From an uncultured Granulicatella sp. (lineage in GTDB: Bacteria > Bacillota > Bacilli > Lactobacillales > Aerococcaceae), in assembly GCA_938017885.1 (NCBI GenBank), contig CALIJD010000241.1:1-7099 (forward strand): a stretch of DNA of 7,099 bases. The letters run 5' to 3'. Positions 6,566 to 7,099 of this stretch are shown here, piece by piece (position 1 is the stretch's first letter; every line of letters begins with the position of its first letter). The translations under genes and the position numbers were made by a program. The notes under the pieces were generated by a model. That model did not search any database, was not told the origin of the DNA, and saw nothing but the letters and a program-made list of their open reading frames with translations.

Positions 6566-7099
6566 TATAACATTTGGAGAAGCTGAAACAGTTGGTAGAG
6601 TCGTCTATGTGGATACAAATCAAGTTATAATTGAAGTTGAGGATAGTGAGAAGACGTCGTTATTAAATATAGGGGGGATTGTAGCGATTCAAACAACAAG
6701 AAGTTATGAATTTACAATTGGTATAATTGATAAAGTTAGACGAAAAGTATATGATTCTTCTCAAATTGAATCGCTAAAGGATGAGTATGATGAATTGTAT
6801 GAGGATTTGCAAACTTCATCGGATGCAATACAAGTATCTCTAATAGGAACCTACAAAACAGTATATGGTAGTCAAAGAAATGTTTTCAAGAGAGGTATAG
6901 AAACTTTTCCGCAGATTACTCATCATTGTTATTCGATATATGGTGACAATTTAAATTTATTTATGAATATTATAAGTAATGAAGTTTCTTCGGAGAAACA
7001 ATTAATTATAGGAAGTTTTTCTGTCGATGATAAAGCCGCTGCAATTTTAGATGGTGATAAATTTTTTCAAAGGCATGCATCTATATTAGGTAGTACAGG
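6558..7099 (+). CDS. herA: HerA ATPase of the SIR2-HerA system, N-terminal part (cut by window end)
   Basis: The frame is open from ATG 6558 to the window edge: 180 full codons plus two bases. Residues 1 to about 60 form a beta-rich HAS-barrel-like domain (VGRVVYVDTNQVIIEV, then SLLNIGGIVAIQ), as at the N terminus of HerA. The visible sequence ends DKFFQRHASILGSTG, where HerA proteins enter Walker A (GSTGSGKS), so the ATPase core lies just beyond the window. HerA is a hexameric ATPase that forms a supramolecular complex with SIR2 and drives its NADase-based defence (established for the system). The start overlaps the SIR2 stop by 8 nt with a strong ribosome binding site, so both are expected in coordinated amounts. 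It is clearly distinct from the 1153-residue ATPase upstream: it has no low-complexity insert and a different N-terminal domain. Whether it is intact cannot be judged here. Confidence 0.9.
   Translation, partial: MNNITFGEAETVGRVVYVDTNQVIIEVEDSEKTSLLNIGGIVAIQTTRSYEFTIGIIDKVRRKVYDSSQIESLKDEYDELYEDLQTSSDAIQVSLIGTYKTVYGSQRNVFKRGIETFPQITHHCYSIYGDNLNLFMNIISNEVSSEKQLIIGSFSVDDKAAAILDGDKFFQRHASILGST

Noticed and set aside
1..7099. tRNA, rRNA, CRISPR array, insertion sequence or att sites
   Set aside because: I looked for cloverleaf-like arms, regularly spaced repeats, transposase motifs and long flanking repeats and saw none.

Overview
The window looks like a defence or conflict-gene neighbourhood of a low-GC, Gram-positive bacterium (Bacillota). 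The base composition is A+T-rich, ribosome binding sites are strong purine-rich AGGAG types, and stop and start codons overlap between genes. I cannot name the genus from sequence alone. All genes I can support are on the + strand. They form two transcription blocks separated by about 200 bases.

Left block (1-5310): (i) the 3' part of a gene for a helical, coiled-coil protein, cut by the window edge; (ii) a very large P-loop ATPase of the HerA/VirB4 (DUF87-type) translocase class, with a conserved-looking N-terminal part and a long Ser/Thr/Gly-rich low-complexity segment ahead of the motor; (iii) a small HNH-family nuclease toxin with a WHE...H...H active-site signature typical of colicin/polymorphic-toxin DNases; and (iv) a small acidic protein overlapping the toxin gene, most likely its immunity protein. 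Spacing of 3 nt, 1 nt (ancestral) and -8 nt argues for one co-translated operon. I infer a toxin cassette whose translocase-like ATPase may export, load or control the nuclease. I know of no described system with exactly this composition, so this is the main candidate for something new.

The ATPase gene shows a lesion-like feature. After its TAA at 4171-4173 the same frame stays open for 34 codons and ends in a TAA that overlaps the toxin ATG by one base (TAATG). The ancestral gene probably ended there, and the present stop is a nonsense mutation, a sequencing error or a recoded stop.

Right block (5519 to the end): a SIR2-family NAD+-hydrolase-type gene overlaps by 8 nt the start of a HerA gene. 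That HerA gene is cut by the window end in the middle of its Walker A motif. The pair matches the known two-gene SIR2-HerA (Nezha) anti-phage system. Hand counts on sampled lines show that this block is much more A+T-rich (22-27% GC) than the ATPase gene (38-47%), which suggests a separate origin. The 5311-5518 gap holds a plausible promoter for the SIR2-HerA pair and an orphan Shine-Dalgarno-like motif, but no gene I can support.
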